From: Sinorhizobium sojae CCBAU 05684
GTDB taxonomy: Bacteria; Pseudomonadota; Alphaproteobacteria; Rhizobiales; Rhizobiaceae
NCBI RefSeq assembly: GCF_002288525.1
Contig: NZ_CP023067.1
Span: 3,079,001-3,143,000, forward strand
DNA: 64,000 nucleotides
Reading direction: 5' to 3'
In this document: positions 49,555-58,271 of the stretch, piece by piece
Layout of the letters: every line of letters begins with the position of its first letter
How positions within the stretch are numbered: position 1 is the first letter of the stretch
The notes under the pieces: model-generated
Database searches by the model: none
What the model was told of the DNA's origin: nothing
Seen by the model: only the letters and a program-made list of their open reading frames with translations
Program-made: the position numbers and the translations under genes

Positions 49555-50373
49555 TCAAACGAACCTTGCCCGAAAAAGCGCTTCGCCTGGAGCGATGTCG
49601 TTGGTGATGGCTGCGCGGAGCGCGTCGTCGAGGCGCGGGTCTTCCGGCGCGTAGAGCCCGCAGAGGGAGAGCGCCTGGCGCAGGTCGACGGCGGGGCCGA
49701 GATAGTCGTACACCACCCGCGCGCAACAGGGCATGCGCTCGCCGCTGCCGGAAACGCCGAGTTTCAGGCCGGTCAGTCGCGTGATTCGGTTCTTGAAGGA
49801 AGGGAACAGAATCGTCTGGCTGATTTCGAGTCCTGTCAGCGTTTCGTAATCGACGAGGAAAATGCGGTCGGTCAGGAAATGCGCCATGCCGCGATAGACG
49901 GCGCGATAGGCCTTCTCGCCCGGCCGCTCGACGAGCCGTTCGCTGCGGCGGTAGAAGACGCCCCCCTCGCGCTGCTCGAAGCGGACGAGATTGCGCAGGA
50001 TCCTGCCCGGATAGGCCATCGAGCAATAGGTCTCGAAGTAATAGCCGAGATACTTGTCCAGACCGGCGCTGCCGATCGCTTTCAGCCGGCCGAAATGCGC
50101 GGCTTCGGGCGGCCTGGCAGGGCCTTCGCTATGCGGTGCGCGCGGGCGCAGCCGCACCAGTTCCGCGAAGCGGGCAGCCGGCAGCAGGATTTCATGTTCC
50201 TCGACGCCGAAGAAATCGCAGAGCCGCCGCAGGATGTGGGCCGAAGGCAGGTACCGCCCGCCGAGATAGCGGTTGAATTGCGGCCGGTTGATCTTCAGTT
50301 GCCGGCAGACTTCGGCGATGGAACCGCGATAGCTGCACAGAAGCCGGAGATTGGCGGCGAAATCCTGATGCAT
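49555..50373 (-). CDS. HTH-type transcriptional regulator with unknown C-terminal domain
   Basis: A 272-residue protein. The N-terminus is an XRE-like helix-turn-helix: LCSYRGSIAEVCRQLKINR, then QFNRYLGGRYLPSAHILRRL. Residues about 90-272 form a domain I do not recognise (YYFETYCSMAYPGRILRNLV, DRIFLVDYETLTGLEISQT), perhaps effector-binding. I chose the ATG at 50373 because a GGGGAGGGG run lies directly before it. It is divergent from the AGCS-aspA-ansA unit, so it probably controls that unit. Confidence 0.8.
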   Translation of the reverse strand: MHQDFAANLRLLCSYRGSIAEVCRQLKINRPQFNRYLGGRYLPSAHILRRLCDFFGVEEHEILLPAARFAELVRLRPRAPHSEGPARPPEAAHFGRLKAIGSAGLDKYLGYYFETYCSMAYPGRILRNLVRFEQREGGVFYRRSERLVERPGEKAYRAVYRGMAHFLTDRIFLVDYETLTGLEISQTILFPSFKNRITRLTGLKLGVSGSGERMPCCARVVYDYLGPAVDLRQALSLCGLYAPEDPRLDDALRAAITNDIAPGEALFRARFV

Positions 50374-50575
50374 CCCCTCCCCCCATGCGCCAAAAAGCGA
50401 AAGCGCATTTTGGCGCGGACACTGCACCAGAACGCGCCAATTGGCAACAGGCCGGCAAATTGCAACACCGGGTTTCAACCGGCATAGCGGTTGCGGGAGA
50501 CTAGCAGGCTTTCGGCGCCGGGCCGGGAAGCCATCCAGCGCGCCGTCCGTGCCGGCGCACAACGGGAGGACATGT

Positions 50576-52036
50576 ATGCTCGATTTTCTCAATGATCTCT
50601 TGTGGAGCAGGGTGCTGATCGTGGTTCTGATCGGCCTTGGCCTGTGGTTCACCTTTGCCTCGCGCTTCGTGCAGCTTCGCTATTTCGGCCGGATGTTCCG
50701 CATTCTTGGTTCCGGGCAGGTCTTCGCCGGCGGATCCGATGGCCACCTCTCCTCATTCCAGGCGCTGATGCTCTCGGTCGCCGGCCGAGTCGGCGGCGGC
50801 AATATCGCCGGCGTTGCCGTGGCGATCACGCTTGGCGGCCCGGGCGCGGTCTTCTGGATGTGGGTCGTCGGCCTCATCGGCATGGCGACGAGCTTCTTCG
50901 AATGCACCCTGGCGCAGGCCTACAAGCGCGCCGAACCGGATGGAACCTATCGCGGCGGCCCGGCCTACTACATCGCCCACGGCCTCGGCGAGCGTTGGAA
51001 ATGGCTTGCGGCCCTCTATTCGGTGCTGCTGCTCGTCACTTTCGGCTTCGGCTTCAACGGCGTGCAGGCCTATTCGGTCGCCACTTCGCTCAACGACGCC
51101 TTCGGCGTGCCGGTGATGGCGATCGGCGTCGGCATCGCCGTGCTGGTCGGCATCATCATCGCCGGTGGCGTCCGGCGCATTGCCCGCATTGCCGACGTGC
51201 TGGTGCCGGCTATGGCGCTCGGCTATATCGCCATGGCGCTGGTCGTGCTCGCGCTGAACTTCGACGCGCTCCCCGCCACGCTCACGCTGATCGTCAAGAG
51301 CGCCTTCGGGTTGGAGCCGGCGGTCGGCGGCGGCATCGGCGCGGCGATCGTCATGGGCGTCAGGCGCGGCCTCTTCTCCAACGAAGCCGGCCTCGGCAGC
51401 GCCCCGAATGTCGCGGCCGTCGCCGAAGTCCCGCATCCCGCCTCGCAGGGCGTCGTCCAAGCTTTCTCCGTCTTCATCGACACGCTGATCGTCTGCTCCT
51501 GCACCGCCTTCATCATCCTGCTCGGCGACGTCTATCGCCCGGGTGCCGAGGATGTTGGCGGCATCGCACTGGCACAAGCCTCGCTTGCCAGTCATATCGG
51601 CGAATGGGGCCGGATCTTCGTCAGCATTGCGATGATGCTCTTCGGTTTCACCACGATGATCTACAACTACTATCTGGGCGAGAACAGCCTCGCCTGGATC
51701 GGCGGACAGAACAGGCCACTGATCATCGTCTATCGTATCGCGGTGATCGGCCTCTGCGGCTGGGGCGCCACCTCCGACCTCGGCACCATCTTCGCCTTTG
51801 CCGACGTCACCATGGGCCTGCTCGCGCTCGTCAACCTCTTCGCGCTCGTCATGCTCTTCAAGCCGGCTCTCAAGTTGATGCAGGACTACGACAGCCAGCT
51901 TGCGAAGGGTGCCGGGGAGCCGGTCTTCGATCCGGAAAAGTTCGGCTATGCCGGTATCGACCGCAGGGCCTGGAGCGGCGCGGCGTGGGGCCAGGAACCC
52001 GAAGCCGTAGCCGCAGGCGGGAGCGCGCGCGCCTGA
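50576..52036 (+). CDS. alanine/glycine:cation symporter (AGCS family)
   Basis: Sodium- or proton-coupled amino-acid symporter in the inner membrane, here 486 residues with about 11 helices. The family signature appears as GGNIAGVAVAITLGGPGAVF (with RVG before it), and RRGLFSNEAGLGSAPNVAA is the second hallmark. I chose the ATG at 50576 because GGGAGGA precedes it. Given that aspartase and asparaginase follow, it may take up asparagine, aspartate or alanine; this is inference. Confidence 0.92.
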   Translation: MLDFLNDLLWSRVLIVVLIGLGLWFTFASRFVQLRYFGRMFRILGSGQVFAGGSDGHLSSFQALMLSVAGRVGGGNIAGVAVAITLGGPGAVFWMWVVGLIGMATSFFECTLAQAYKRAEPDGTYRGGPAYYIAHGLGERWKWLAALYSVLLLVTFGFGFNGVQAYSVATSLNDAFGVPVMAIGVGIAVLVGIIIAGGVRRIARIADVLVPAMALGYIAMALVVLALNFDALPATLTLIVKSAFGLEPAVGGGIGAAIVMGVRRGLFSNEAGLGSAPNVAAVAEVPHPASQGVVQAFSVFIDTLIVCSCTAFIILLGDVYRPGAEDVGGIALAQASLASHIGEWGRIFVSIAMMLFGFTTMIYNYYLGENSLAWIGGQNRPLIIVYRIAVIGLCGWGATSDLGTIFAFADVTMGLLALVNLFALVMLFKPALKLMQDYDSQLAKGAGEPVFDPEKFGYAGIDRRAWSGAAWGQEPEAVAAGGSARA

Positions 52037-52197
52037 GCAGGTTTCGGAAAGTCGAAAGCTTTTCGATAGACCTGCGAGCGACGCCAACCGGAAACGAGCA
52101 GATCGAGCGGGAAAGCGCCGGAGAACCGCAGACAGTTTTCCGTTTCCCGCTCTAAACCTATCCAGGGCCGGGACCGCCGGCTCCTACGTTTCAATCC

Positions 52198-53616
52198 ATG
52201 CGAGCCAACGACATGAAGATGCGCATCGAACACGACCTGCTCGGCGACCGGGAGGTGCCGGCGGACGCCTGGTACGGCGTCCAGACGCTCCGGGCAGTCG
52301 AGAACTTTCCGATCACCGGCGTGCCGATCAGCCATTTTCCGCATTTCGTCGCGGCATTGGCCATGGTCAAGGCGGCGGCCGCGCGTGCCAATCGCGACCT
52401 CGGCCTCATCGCGCCGCAGAAGGCCGAGGCGATCATCGCCGCCTGCGAGGAGATCGTCGCCGGTCGGCTCAACGATCAATTCGTCGTCGACTTGATCCAG
52501 GGCGGCGCCGGCACGTCCACCAACATGAATGCCAATGAGGTGATCGCCAATCTCGCGCTCGAGAAGCTCGGGCATCCCAAGGGAGCCTACGGCCACCTGC
52601 ATCCGAACGACGACGTGAACAGGTCGCAATCGACCAACGACGCCTACCCGACCGCCGTCTGCCTCGGTCTGCAATTCGCCGCCGAGCCGCTGGTGGCGGC
52701 GATCGCTTCGCTTCAGCAATCGCTTGCGGAAAAGGGGCAGGAATTCGCCGACGTCATCAAGATGGGCCGCACCCAGCTTCAGGATGCGGTACCGATGACG
52801 CTCGGCCAGGAATTCGACGCCTTCGCCGTCAATCTCGGGGAGGATATCGATCGCATCGGCGAGATCCTGCGCCTTCTCTGCGAGGTCAATCTGGGTGGCA
52901 CCGCCATCGGCACGGGCCTCAACACCCATCCGGATTATGCCGTTCTCGCGGTTCGCCATCTCGCCGAAATTTCGGGCAAGCCGGTGGTGCCGGCCGCCAA
53001 CCTGATCGAGGCGACCTCGGACATGGGTGCCTTCGTGCTCTTTTCCGGCCTGCTCAAACGGATGGCGATCAAGCTTTCGAAGCTTGCCAACGATCTGCGA
53101 CTGCTGTCGAGCGGACCGCGCGCCGGGCTAGGCGAGATCGTCCTGCCGGCGATGCAGCCCGGCTCGTCGATCATGCCCGGCAAGGTCAACCCGGTCATTC
53201 CCGAGGCGGTGAACCAGGTTGCCTATCAGGTCATCGGCAACGACCTTGCCGTGACGCTCGCGGCCGAAGCCGGCCAACTCCAGCTCAATGCCATGGAGCC
53301 GCTGATCGTCTATAACCTGTTCTCGTCGCTCAAGATGCTGGCGACCGCCTGCCGCATCCTCGAAGAGCGCTGCATCCGCGGCATCCGCGCCAATCGCGAG
53401 CAGTGCCGCCGGCACGTGGAACAGAGCATCGGTATCGTTACCGCTCTCGTGCCCCATATCGGCTACGCCAACGCCACCCGCATCGCCGCCGAGGCACTTG
53501 CAAACGGCGCCACCGTTGTTGACCTGGTGGCGGCGGAGGGTCTGTTGACACTGGACGAACTCGCAAGGCTCCTGAGCCCACAGGCAATGCTCAGTCCCGG
53601 GGCATGTATCGCATGA
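52198..53616 (+). CDS. aspA: aspartate ammonia-lyase
   Basis: Converts aspartate to fumarate and ammonia. The 472-residue product belongs to the fumarase/aspartase superfamily: RIEHDLLGDREVPADAWYG, GGAGTSTNMNANEVIAN, NRSQSTNDAYPTA, MGRTQLQDAVPMTLGQE and the signature loop GSSIMPGKVNPVIPE with the catalytic serine. AspA rather than fumarase is favoured by the N-terminal pattern and the asparaginase that overlaps its 3' end. The start after a long spacer lacks a strong site; ATG at 52213 is an alternative. Confidence 0.94.
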   Translation: MRANDMKMRIEHDLLGDREVPADAWYGVQTLRAVENFPITGVPISHFPHFVAALAMVKAAAARANRDLGLIAPQKAEAIIAACEEIVAGRLNDQFVVDLIQGGAGTSTNMNANEVIANLALEKLGHPKGAYGHLHPNDDVNRSQSTNDAYPTAVCLGLQFAAEPLVAAIASLQQSLAEKGQEFADVIKMGRTQLQDAVPMTLGQEFDAFAVNLGEDIDRIGEILRLLCEVNLGGTAIGTGLNTHPDYAVLAVRHLAEISGKPVVPAANLIEATSDMGAFVLFSGLLKRMAIKLSKLANDLRLLSSGPRAGLGEIVLPAMQPGSSIMPGKVNPVIPEAVNQVAYQVIGNDLAVTLAAEAGQLQLNAMEPLIVYNLFSSLKMLATACRILEERCIRGIRANREQCRRHVEQSIGIVTALVPHIGYANATRIAAEALANGATVVDLVAAEGLLTLDELARLLSPQAMLSPGACIA

Positions 53617-54635
53617 GCCGCCGCGTCCTCATCCTGCATACAGGCGGCACCATCGGCATGGAAGCCGCGCCCGGCGGCCTCAAGCCTATGGCCGGCTTCA
53701 GCGCCCTGCTCAAGCGCCGGCTCGGCGAAACGGCCTCGGCCACGCCGCTCCCCGATTGCGACGTCGTCGAACTCGACAGGCTGATCGACAGCGCCAATCT
53801 GCAGCCGGCGCAATGGCCGGTCATTGCCGGCGAGCTCGTCCGCCGCTGGGATGCCTATGACGGCTTCGTCGTGCTGCACGGCACCGACACCATGGCATGG
53901 ACCGCTTCGGCGCTCTCCTTTATGCTGCGCGGCCTCGACAAGCCCGTGATCCTGACGGGTGCGCAGATTCCGCTGACGGCGCCGCGCAGCGATGGACTCG
54001 AAAATCTCGAAATGGCGCTGATCCTCGCCGCGCAGCATCCGCTCCGCGAGGTGGCTCTCTGTTTCGGCCGCAAGCTCTTCCGCGGCAACCGCAGCCGCAA
54101 GATCGCGACCGACCGATTCGATGCCTTCGACTCGCCCAACTATCCGGCGATCGCCGAGGCCGGCATCAACATCGTGCTGCATAGGGAGCTGTTGCTAGCC
54201 GCCGAGCCGAAGGCCTTCTTTCTGCCGGACCATTTCGATCCGGAGGCCGTGGCGGTGCTCACCATCCACCCCGGCCTTTCGCCGCGCGTCGTCGAGGCGG
54301 TGCTCTCCGATTCGATGCTCAGCGGGGTGGTGCTGCGCAGCTACGGCGTCGGCAACGTGCCGGAAGCAAACGCGCGGCTGCTCGCCGCCCTGGGAGCGGC
54401 AGTCAAGCGCGGCGTGACGGTGGTCAACACGACGCAATGCGTGATCGGTGCGGTGGCCCAGGACACCTATGCCACAGGCGCCGCGCTTGCCCGCATCGGC
54501 GCCGTATCGGGCGCCGACATGACGCTCGAGGCGGCCTTTGCCAAGCTGCACGTGTTGATCGCCGAGGGATTACCGCCCGAGGACATCCGCGCCCGCATGG
54601 CGGCGCCGCTCGCGGGCGAGATGATCGCCGGTTGA
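53613..54635 (+). CDS. ansA: L-asparaginase
   Basis: Hydrolyses asparagine to aspartate and ammonia, feeding AspA. The 340-residue product is of the bacterial type I/II family: the first catalytic threonine in LILHTGGTIGMEAAPGG and the second in VVLHGTDTMAWTASAL, with the catalytic Lys expected near QIPLTAPRSDGLENL. Its ATG overlaps the aspA stop (ATGA), so translation is coupled; an in-frame ATG at 53604 is an alternative start. It has no signal peptide and so is cytoplasmic. It is unlike the separate rhizobial type III asparaginase. Confidence 0.93.
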   Translation: MSRRVLILHTGGTIGMEAAPGGLKPMAGFSALLKRRLGETASATPLPDCDVVELDRLIDSANLQPAQWPVIAGELVRRWDAYDGFVVLHGTDTMAWTASALSFMLRGLDKPVILTGAQIPLTAPRSDGLENLEMALILAAQHPLREVALCFGRKLFRGNRSRKIATDRFDAFDSPNYPAIAEAGINIVLHRELLLAAEPKAFFLPDHFDPEAVAVLTIHPGLSPRVVEAVLSDSMLSGVVLRSYGVGNVPEANARLLAALGAAVKRGVTVVNTTQCVIGAVAQDTYATGAALARIGAVSGADMTLEAAFAKLHVLIAEGLPPEDIRARMAAPLAGEMIAG

Positions 54636-54638
54636 TGC

Positions 54639-55655
54639 TCAGCTCTTCGTGAAAACGTAGTCGGTCTCCTGGCGGAGCGTTTCGCCCGGGCGCAGCACCG
54701 CCTTCGGGAAGCCGTTGTGGTTGATGGCGTCCGGCCAGATCTGGGTTTCGAGACAGAAGCCGGCGAAGGGGCCATAGGGGCGGCCTTCGAGACCCGGAGC
54801 CGAGACGTTGAGCTTGCTGCCGGTATAGAGCTGGACGCCCGGCTCGGTGGTCAGTACCTCCAGCGACACGCCGGAGCCGATGCTGCGCACCAACGCCACG
54901 GATCGCTTCGCCATGCGCTCGGCCGAGAGGCAGAAATTGTGGTCATAGGCAATCCCGTTGCCTTCCATCTGCCGCCGCATCGAGGTCATCTCCCTGAGGT
55001 CGAAGACGGTGCCCGCAACGGGACGGATTTCGCCGGTCGGGATCAGACGCTCGTCCACCGGCAGGTAATGGTCGGCGGCGATCATGATGTCATGCCCGAG
55101 CGCGTCGACGCTGCCGTCGAGGTTGAAGTAGCTGTGCTGGCATATATTGGCGAGCGTCGGCGCGTCGGTGACGGATTCATAAAGGACGTTCAACATGCCG
55201 CCGGGCTTCAGCCGATAGGTGCAGGTGATCGTGCAATTGCCCGGATAGCCGGCCCGGCCATCGGGATCGGTGATCCTGAGCGTGACGCTGTCCGCTGTCC
55301 TCTCGACGATCGTCCAGTTGCGCTTGCCGATATTGTCGCTGCCGCCATGCAGATGCGTGACGCCCTTCTCGTTGAGCTCGAGCTGATAGGATTTGCCGTC
55401 GAGCGTGAAGTGTCCGGCGCCGATCCGGTTGGCGTTGCGGCCGGGGGTGGCGCCGAAATAGGAGGAATAGGCGGGATAGCTGTCGAAATCCTCAAAGCCG
55501 AGAACGAGCGGCGGCGCGTGGCCGTCGAGCCTGAGATCCTGGATAACGGCCCCCCAACTGAGAACCTTCGCCGTCAGCCCGCCACCATTGAGGGTCACGC
55601 GGTGGACCGGCTCGCCGGAAGGCAGGTGGCCGAAGACGTCCGTGTCGGTGCTCAT
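54639..55655 (-). CDS. aldose 1-epimerase (galactose mutarotase)
   Basis: Interconverts alpha- and beta-anomers of sugars such as galactose and glucose. The 337-residue product has FGATPGRNANRIG, the catalytic histidine in NICQHSYFNLDG, and the catalytic glutamate in VLTTEPGVQLYTG. I chose the ATG at 55655 because GAGGGAGA stands before it; readings to 55751 translate a mosaic repeat. No other galactose gene is nearby. It is convergent with ansA, 3 bases apart. Confidence 0.95.
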   Translation of the reverse strand: MSTDTDVFGHLPSGEPVHRVTLNGGGLTAKVLSWGAVIQDLRLDGHAPPLVLGFEDFDSYPAYSSYFGATPGRNANRIGAGHFTLDGKSYQLELNEKGVTHLHGGSDNIGKRNWTIVERTADSVTLRITDPDGRAGYPGNCTITCTYRLKPGGMLNVLYESVTDAPTLANICQHSYFNLDGSVDALGHDIMIAADHYLPVDERLIPTGEIRPVAGTVFDLREMTSMRRQMEGNGIAYDHNFCLSAERMAKRSVALVRSIGSGVSLEVLTTEPGVQLYTGSKLNVSAPGLEGRPYGPFAGFCLETQIWPDAINHNGFPKAVLRPGETLRQETDYVFTKS

Positions 55656-55671
55656 TCTTTCTCCCTCGCTC

Positions 55672-55720
55672 CTACAGCGCCGCCCGGTCTTTTCAGACGC
55701 GCAAAGGTCGCTGTAACTCT
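55672..55720. repeat. mosaic repeat upstream of galM
   Basis: CTACAGCGCCGCCCGGTCTTTTCAGACGCGCAAAGGTCGCTGTAAC is a near-complete first module. It lies directly before the galM ribosome binding site and would be transcribed with it. Confidence 0.7.
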
Positions 55721-55800
55721 TTGTATCTACGCATCGAGCTAACCCGTGCACTTGCCGGCGCCAAACTGCGTCATTTCCGCCAATGCGGCAACGGGAAAGT

Positions 55801-56985
55801 TCAGCGAGACAATTCCTTGGTCGCCGCCTGCAGGCCGGCGAGCGTCAGCGGAAACATCCGCCCTTGCATTAGCGTGTCGATCATGCCGACGGAATGCGTA
55901 TGACGCCAATGTTCCTCCGGTACCGGATTGAGCCAGACCGAGCGGGGAAAATGTGCGGTGATGCGCTGAAGCCATAAGGCGCCCGGCTCGTCGTTCCAAT
56001 ATTCGACGGAGCCGCCCGGATGGCTGATCTCATAGGGGCTCATCGAGGCATCGCCGACGAAGATCGCGCGATAGTCGCCACCATAGGTGCGCAGCAGGTC
56101 CGCCGTGCGGGTGATGTCGGCGCGGCGACGGCGGTTGTCCTTCCACAGGCCCTCATAGATGCAATTGTGGAAGTAGAAATAGTCCATGTGCCGGAACTCG
56201 GCCCGCGCCGCCGAGAACAGTTCCTCGACGACACGGATATGGTCGTCCATCGAGCCGCCGACATCGAAGAACATCAGCAGCTTGACGGCGTTGCGCCGTT
56301 CCGGCCGGGTCACGACGTCGAGATAGCCGTGTTCGGCGGTCGAGCGGATCGTGCCGGAGAGATCGAGCTCCTCGGCCGCACCCTCGCGCACCCAGCGCCG
56401 GAGCCGCTTCAGCGCAACCTTGATGTTGCGGGTGCCGAGCTCGACCCTGTCGTCGTAATCCTTGAATTCGCGCCGGTCCCAAACCTTGACGGCGCGTCGG
56501 TGGCGCGAGCCCTCCTGGCCGATCCGCACTCCCTCGGGATTGTAGCCATAGGCGCCGAAGGGCGAAGTGCCGGCGGTGCCGATCCATTTCGAGCCGCCTT
56601 GATGGCGGCCGGTCTGCTCGGCAAGGCGCTGGCGCAGCGTCTCCATCAGCTTGTCGAAGCCGCCAAGCGCCTCGACGAGCTTCTTTTCCTCTTCGGTCAG
56701 ATATTTCTCGGCGAGCCTTCTCAGCCACTCCCCGGGAATCGCGGTCTGCCCAAGCCCTTCCGCCGGAGACACCGCCTCAAGCCCTGAGAAGCGGTGCCGG
56801 AACACCCGGTCGAACCGATCGATATGGCGCTCGTCCTTCACCAGCACCGCCCGTGCCAGGAAGTAGAAGGCCTCGACGTCAAAGGCGGCGATCCCCATCT
56901 CCATCCCCTCGATCAGCGACAGGAATTCCCGGAGCGTCACCGGGACTTTTTCCGCCTTCAGTTCGAGGAAGAAGGGAAGGAACAT
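55801..56985 (-). CDS. VWA-domain protein (CoxE-like, partner of MoxR)
   Basis: A 394-residue protein of the CoxE/COG3552-like type, which works with a MoxR AAA ATPase in maturation of metal or other complexes. The N-terminal helical region (FLPFFLELKAEKVPVTLREFL) is followed by a central region and a von Willebrand A domain near residue 240, with LLMFFDVGGSMDDHI at the MIDAS position; DVGGS has glycine where the canonical DxSxS has its first serine. It ends SVGMIDTLMQGRMFPLTLAGL. It starts 6 bases after metA, so it shares the SAM-II-controlled transcript. The matching MoxR gene lies upstream of the riboswitch. Confidence 0.9.
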   Translation of the reverse strand: MFLPFFLELKAEKVPVTLREFLSLIEGMEMGIAAFDVEAFYFLARAVLVKDERHIDRFDRVFRHRFSGLEAVSPAEGLGQTAIPGEWLRRLAEKYLTEEEKKLVEALGGFDKLMETLRQRLAEQTGRHQGGSKWIGTAGTSPFGAYGYNPEGVRIGQEGSRHRRAVKVWDRREFKDYDDRVELGTRNIKVALKRLRRWVREGAAEELDLSGTIRSTAEHGYLDVVTRPERRNAVKLLMFFDVGGSMDDHIRVVEELFSAARAEFRHMDYFYFHNCIYEGLWKDNRRRRADITRTADLLRTYGGDYRAIFVGDASMSPYEISHPGGSVEYWNDEPGALWLQRITAHFPRSVWLNPVPEEHWRHTHSVGMIDTLMQGRMFPLTLAGLQAATKELSR

Positions 56986-56991
56986 GGAGAT

Positions 56992-57918
56992 TCAACGTTC
57001 TCCCGTGCCTATCTTCGCGAGTTCGTACGGCGTCGTCTGGTAGATCTCGTTGATCCAGTTGCCGAAGAAGAGATGCGCGTGGCTCCGCCAGCGGTTCTGC
57101 GGCGGCAGCGTCGCATCGTTGTGCGGGAAATAGTCGTGCGGCAGCTTGATCGGCACGCCGGCATCCACGTCGCGGAAATACTCGTCCGACAGCGACGTCG
57201 AATCATATTCGACGTGGTTGAACATGTAGAGCCGGTTACACGTCTGCTCGTGCACGAGGCAGACGCCCATCTCCTTCGATTCCATGAGGATTTCGAGGCC
57301 CGGCACCCGCTCGATATCGGCGCGGCGCACCTCCGTCCAGCGCGAGACGGGCACGGCGAAATCATCGGAAAAGCCGTTTAGATAGACCGAGGAAGGCTTC
57401 AGGTTCTGGTGCCGGTAGACGCCGAAGGCCTTTTCGTTCAGCGAATATTTCGGGACGCCGTGGAAATGGTAGATCGCCGCCATCGCGCCCCAGCAGACAT
57501 TCATGGTCGAATGCACGTTGGTCGCCGTCCAGTCGAAGATGCGCTTGAGCTCTTCCCAGTAGGTGACCTCTTCATAGTCGAGCGTCTCGACCGGCGCGCC
57601 GGTGATGATGAAGCCGTCGAACTTGCGCCCCTTCACCTCCTCCCAGGTCTCGTAGAAGGCGAGCAGGTGATCCTCGGGCGTATTCTTCGGCCGGTAGCCA
57701 TTGACCCGCACCAGCGACAGCTCCACCTGCAATGGGGTGGCACCGATCAGCCGCGCCATCTGGATCTCGGTCTTGATCTTGTTCGGCATGAGATTGAGGA
57801 GCCCGATCTGAAGCGGGCGGATGTCCTGACGGATCGCCATGGTCTCGGTCATCACCCGCACACCCTCGTTGACCAGGGTTTCGAAGGCGGGCAGCGTATC
57901 GGGAATCTTGATGGGCAT
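56992..57918 (-). CDS. metA: homoserine O-acyltransferase MetA (predicted acetyl-specific)
   Basis: First committed enzyme of methionine synthesis, activating homoserine. The 308-residue product has the nucleophile Cys142 in [14 protein letters not shown], the histidine-glutamate pair in [15 protein letters not shown], and [18 protein letters not shown]. Residue 111 in GAPVETLDY is glutamate; glycine there marks succinyl-CoA use (as in E. coli) and glutamate acetyl-CoA use, so this is predicted to be an acetyltransferase despite the traditional succinyltransferase name. I chose the ATG at 57918, with GTGGAG before it. Confidence 0.96.
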   Translation of the reverse strand: MPIKIPDTLPAFETLVNEGVRVMTETMAIRQDIRPLQIGLLNLMPNKIKTEIQMARLIGATPLQVELSLVRVNGYRPKNTPEDHLLAFYETWEEVKGRKFDGFIITGAPVETLDYEEVTYWEELKRIFDWTATNVHSTMNVCWGAMAAIYHFHGVPKYSLNEKAFGVYRHQNLKPSSVYLNGFSDDFAVPVSRWTEVRRADIERVPGLEILMESKEMGVCLVHEQTCNRLYMFNHVEYDSTSLSDEYFRDVDAGVPIKLPHDYFPHNDATLPPQNRWRSHAHLFFGNWINEIYQTTPYELAKIGTGER

Positions 57919-57938
57919 GGGCTCCACTCGATCAATAC

Positions 57939-57971
57939 AAAAAAACCGGCGGCGAGATCATCGCGACCGGT
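57939..57971 (-). terminator. intrinsic terminator between SAM-II riboswitch and metA
   Basis: On the minus strand an 11-bp stem with one mismatch (ACCGGTCGCGA / TCGCCGCCGGT) is followed by seven T residues, all upstream of the metA ribosome binding site. This suggests control by early termination. Confidence 0.8.
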
Positions 57972-57994
57972 CCTCGGAAATCCGTTCTCCTCGG

Positions 57995-58049
57995 CCCTTT
58001 AGCGACTTCTTTAACGTGGCTGCAAGCCGGCCGGCCAAATCACCACGGG
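57995..58049 (-). promoter_or_regulatory. SAM-II riboswitch
   Basis: On the minus strand CGTGGTGATTTGGCCGG...GGCTTGCAGCCACG forms the P1 stem and loop, then TTAAA, then GTCGCTAAAGGG. These blocks, in this order and spacing, are the SAM-II (metA) consensus known from alphaproteobacteria, forming an H-type pseudoknot that binds S-adenosylmethionine. It lies about 75 bases upstream of metA. Confidence 0.93.
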
Positions 58050-58271
58050 ATCGTTGATAGCGCGGGGAATGCCGCATGGTCAACGAAAAACGTTTGCAGA
58101 TGGCCGGCGAACGGCGCGTTGAAGCACGCGTTTATTCATGAGCAGGCTACCGACTTGTGCAGCAGGGGCAATCCATCCCGCATTCCGTAACCGAGCCGAC
58201 GTCTTGCCGTCTCCTGTGGACCCTCGCCCGGTTCCATCGTGCAGCCCCGCACCTGCAGTTCGGCGCCGGCC

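Noticed and set aside
50602..52155. Second rightward frame over the AGCS gene
   Set aside because: Arg-rich shadow of the symporter gene in another frame.
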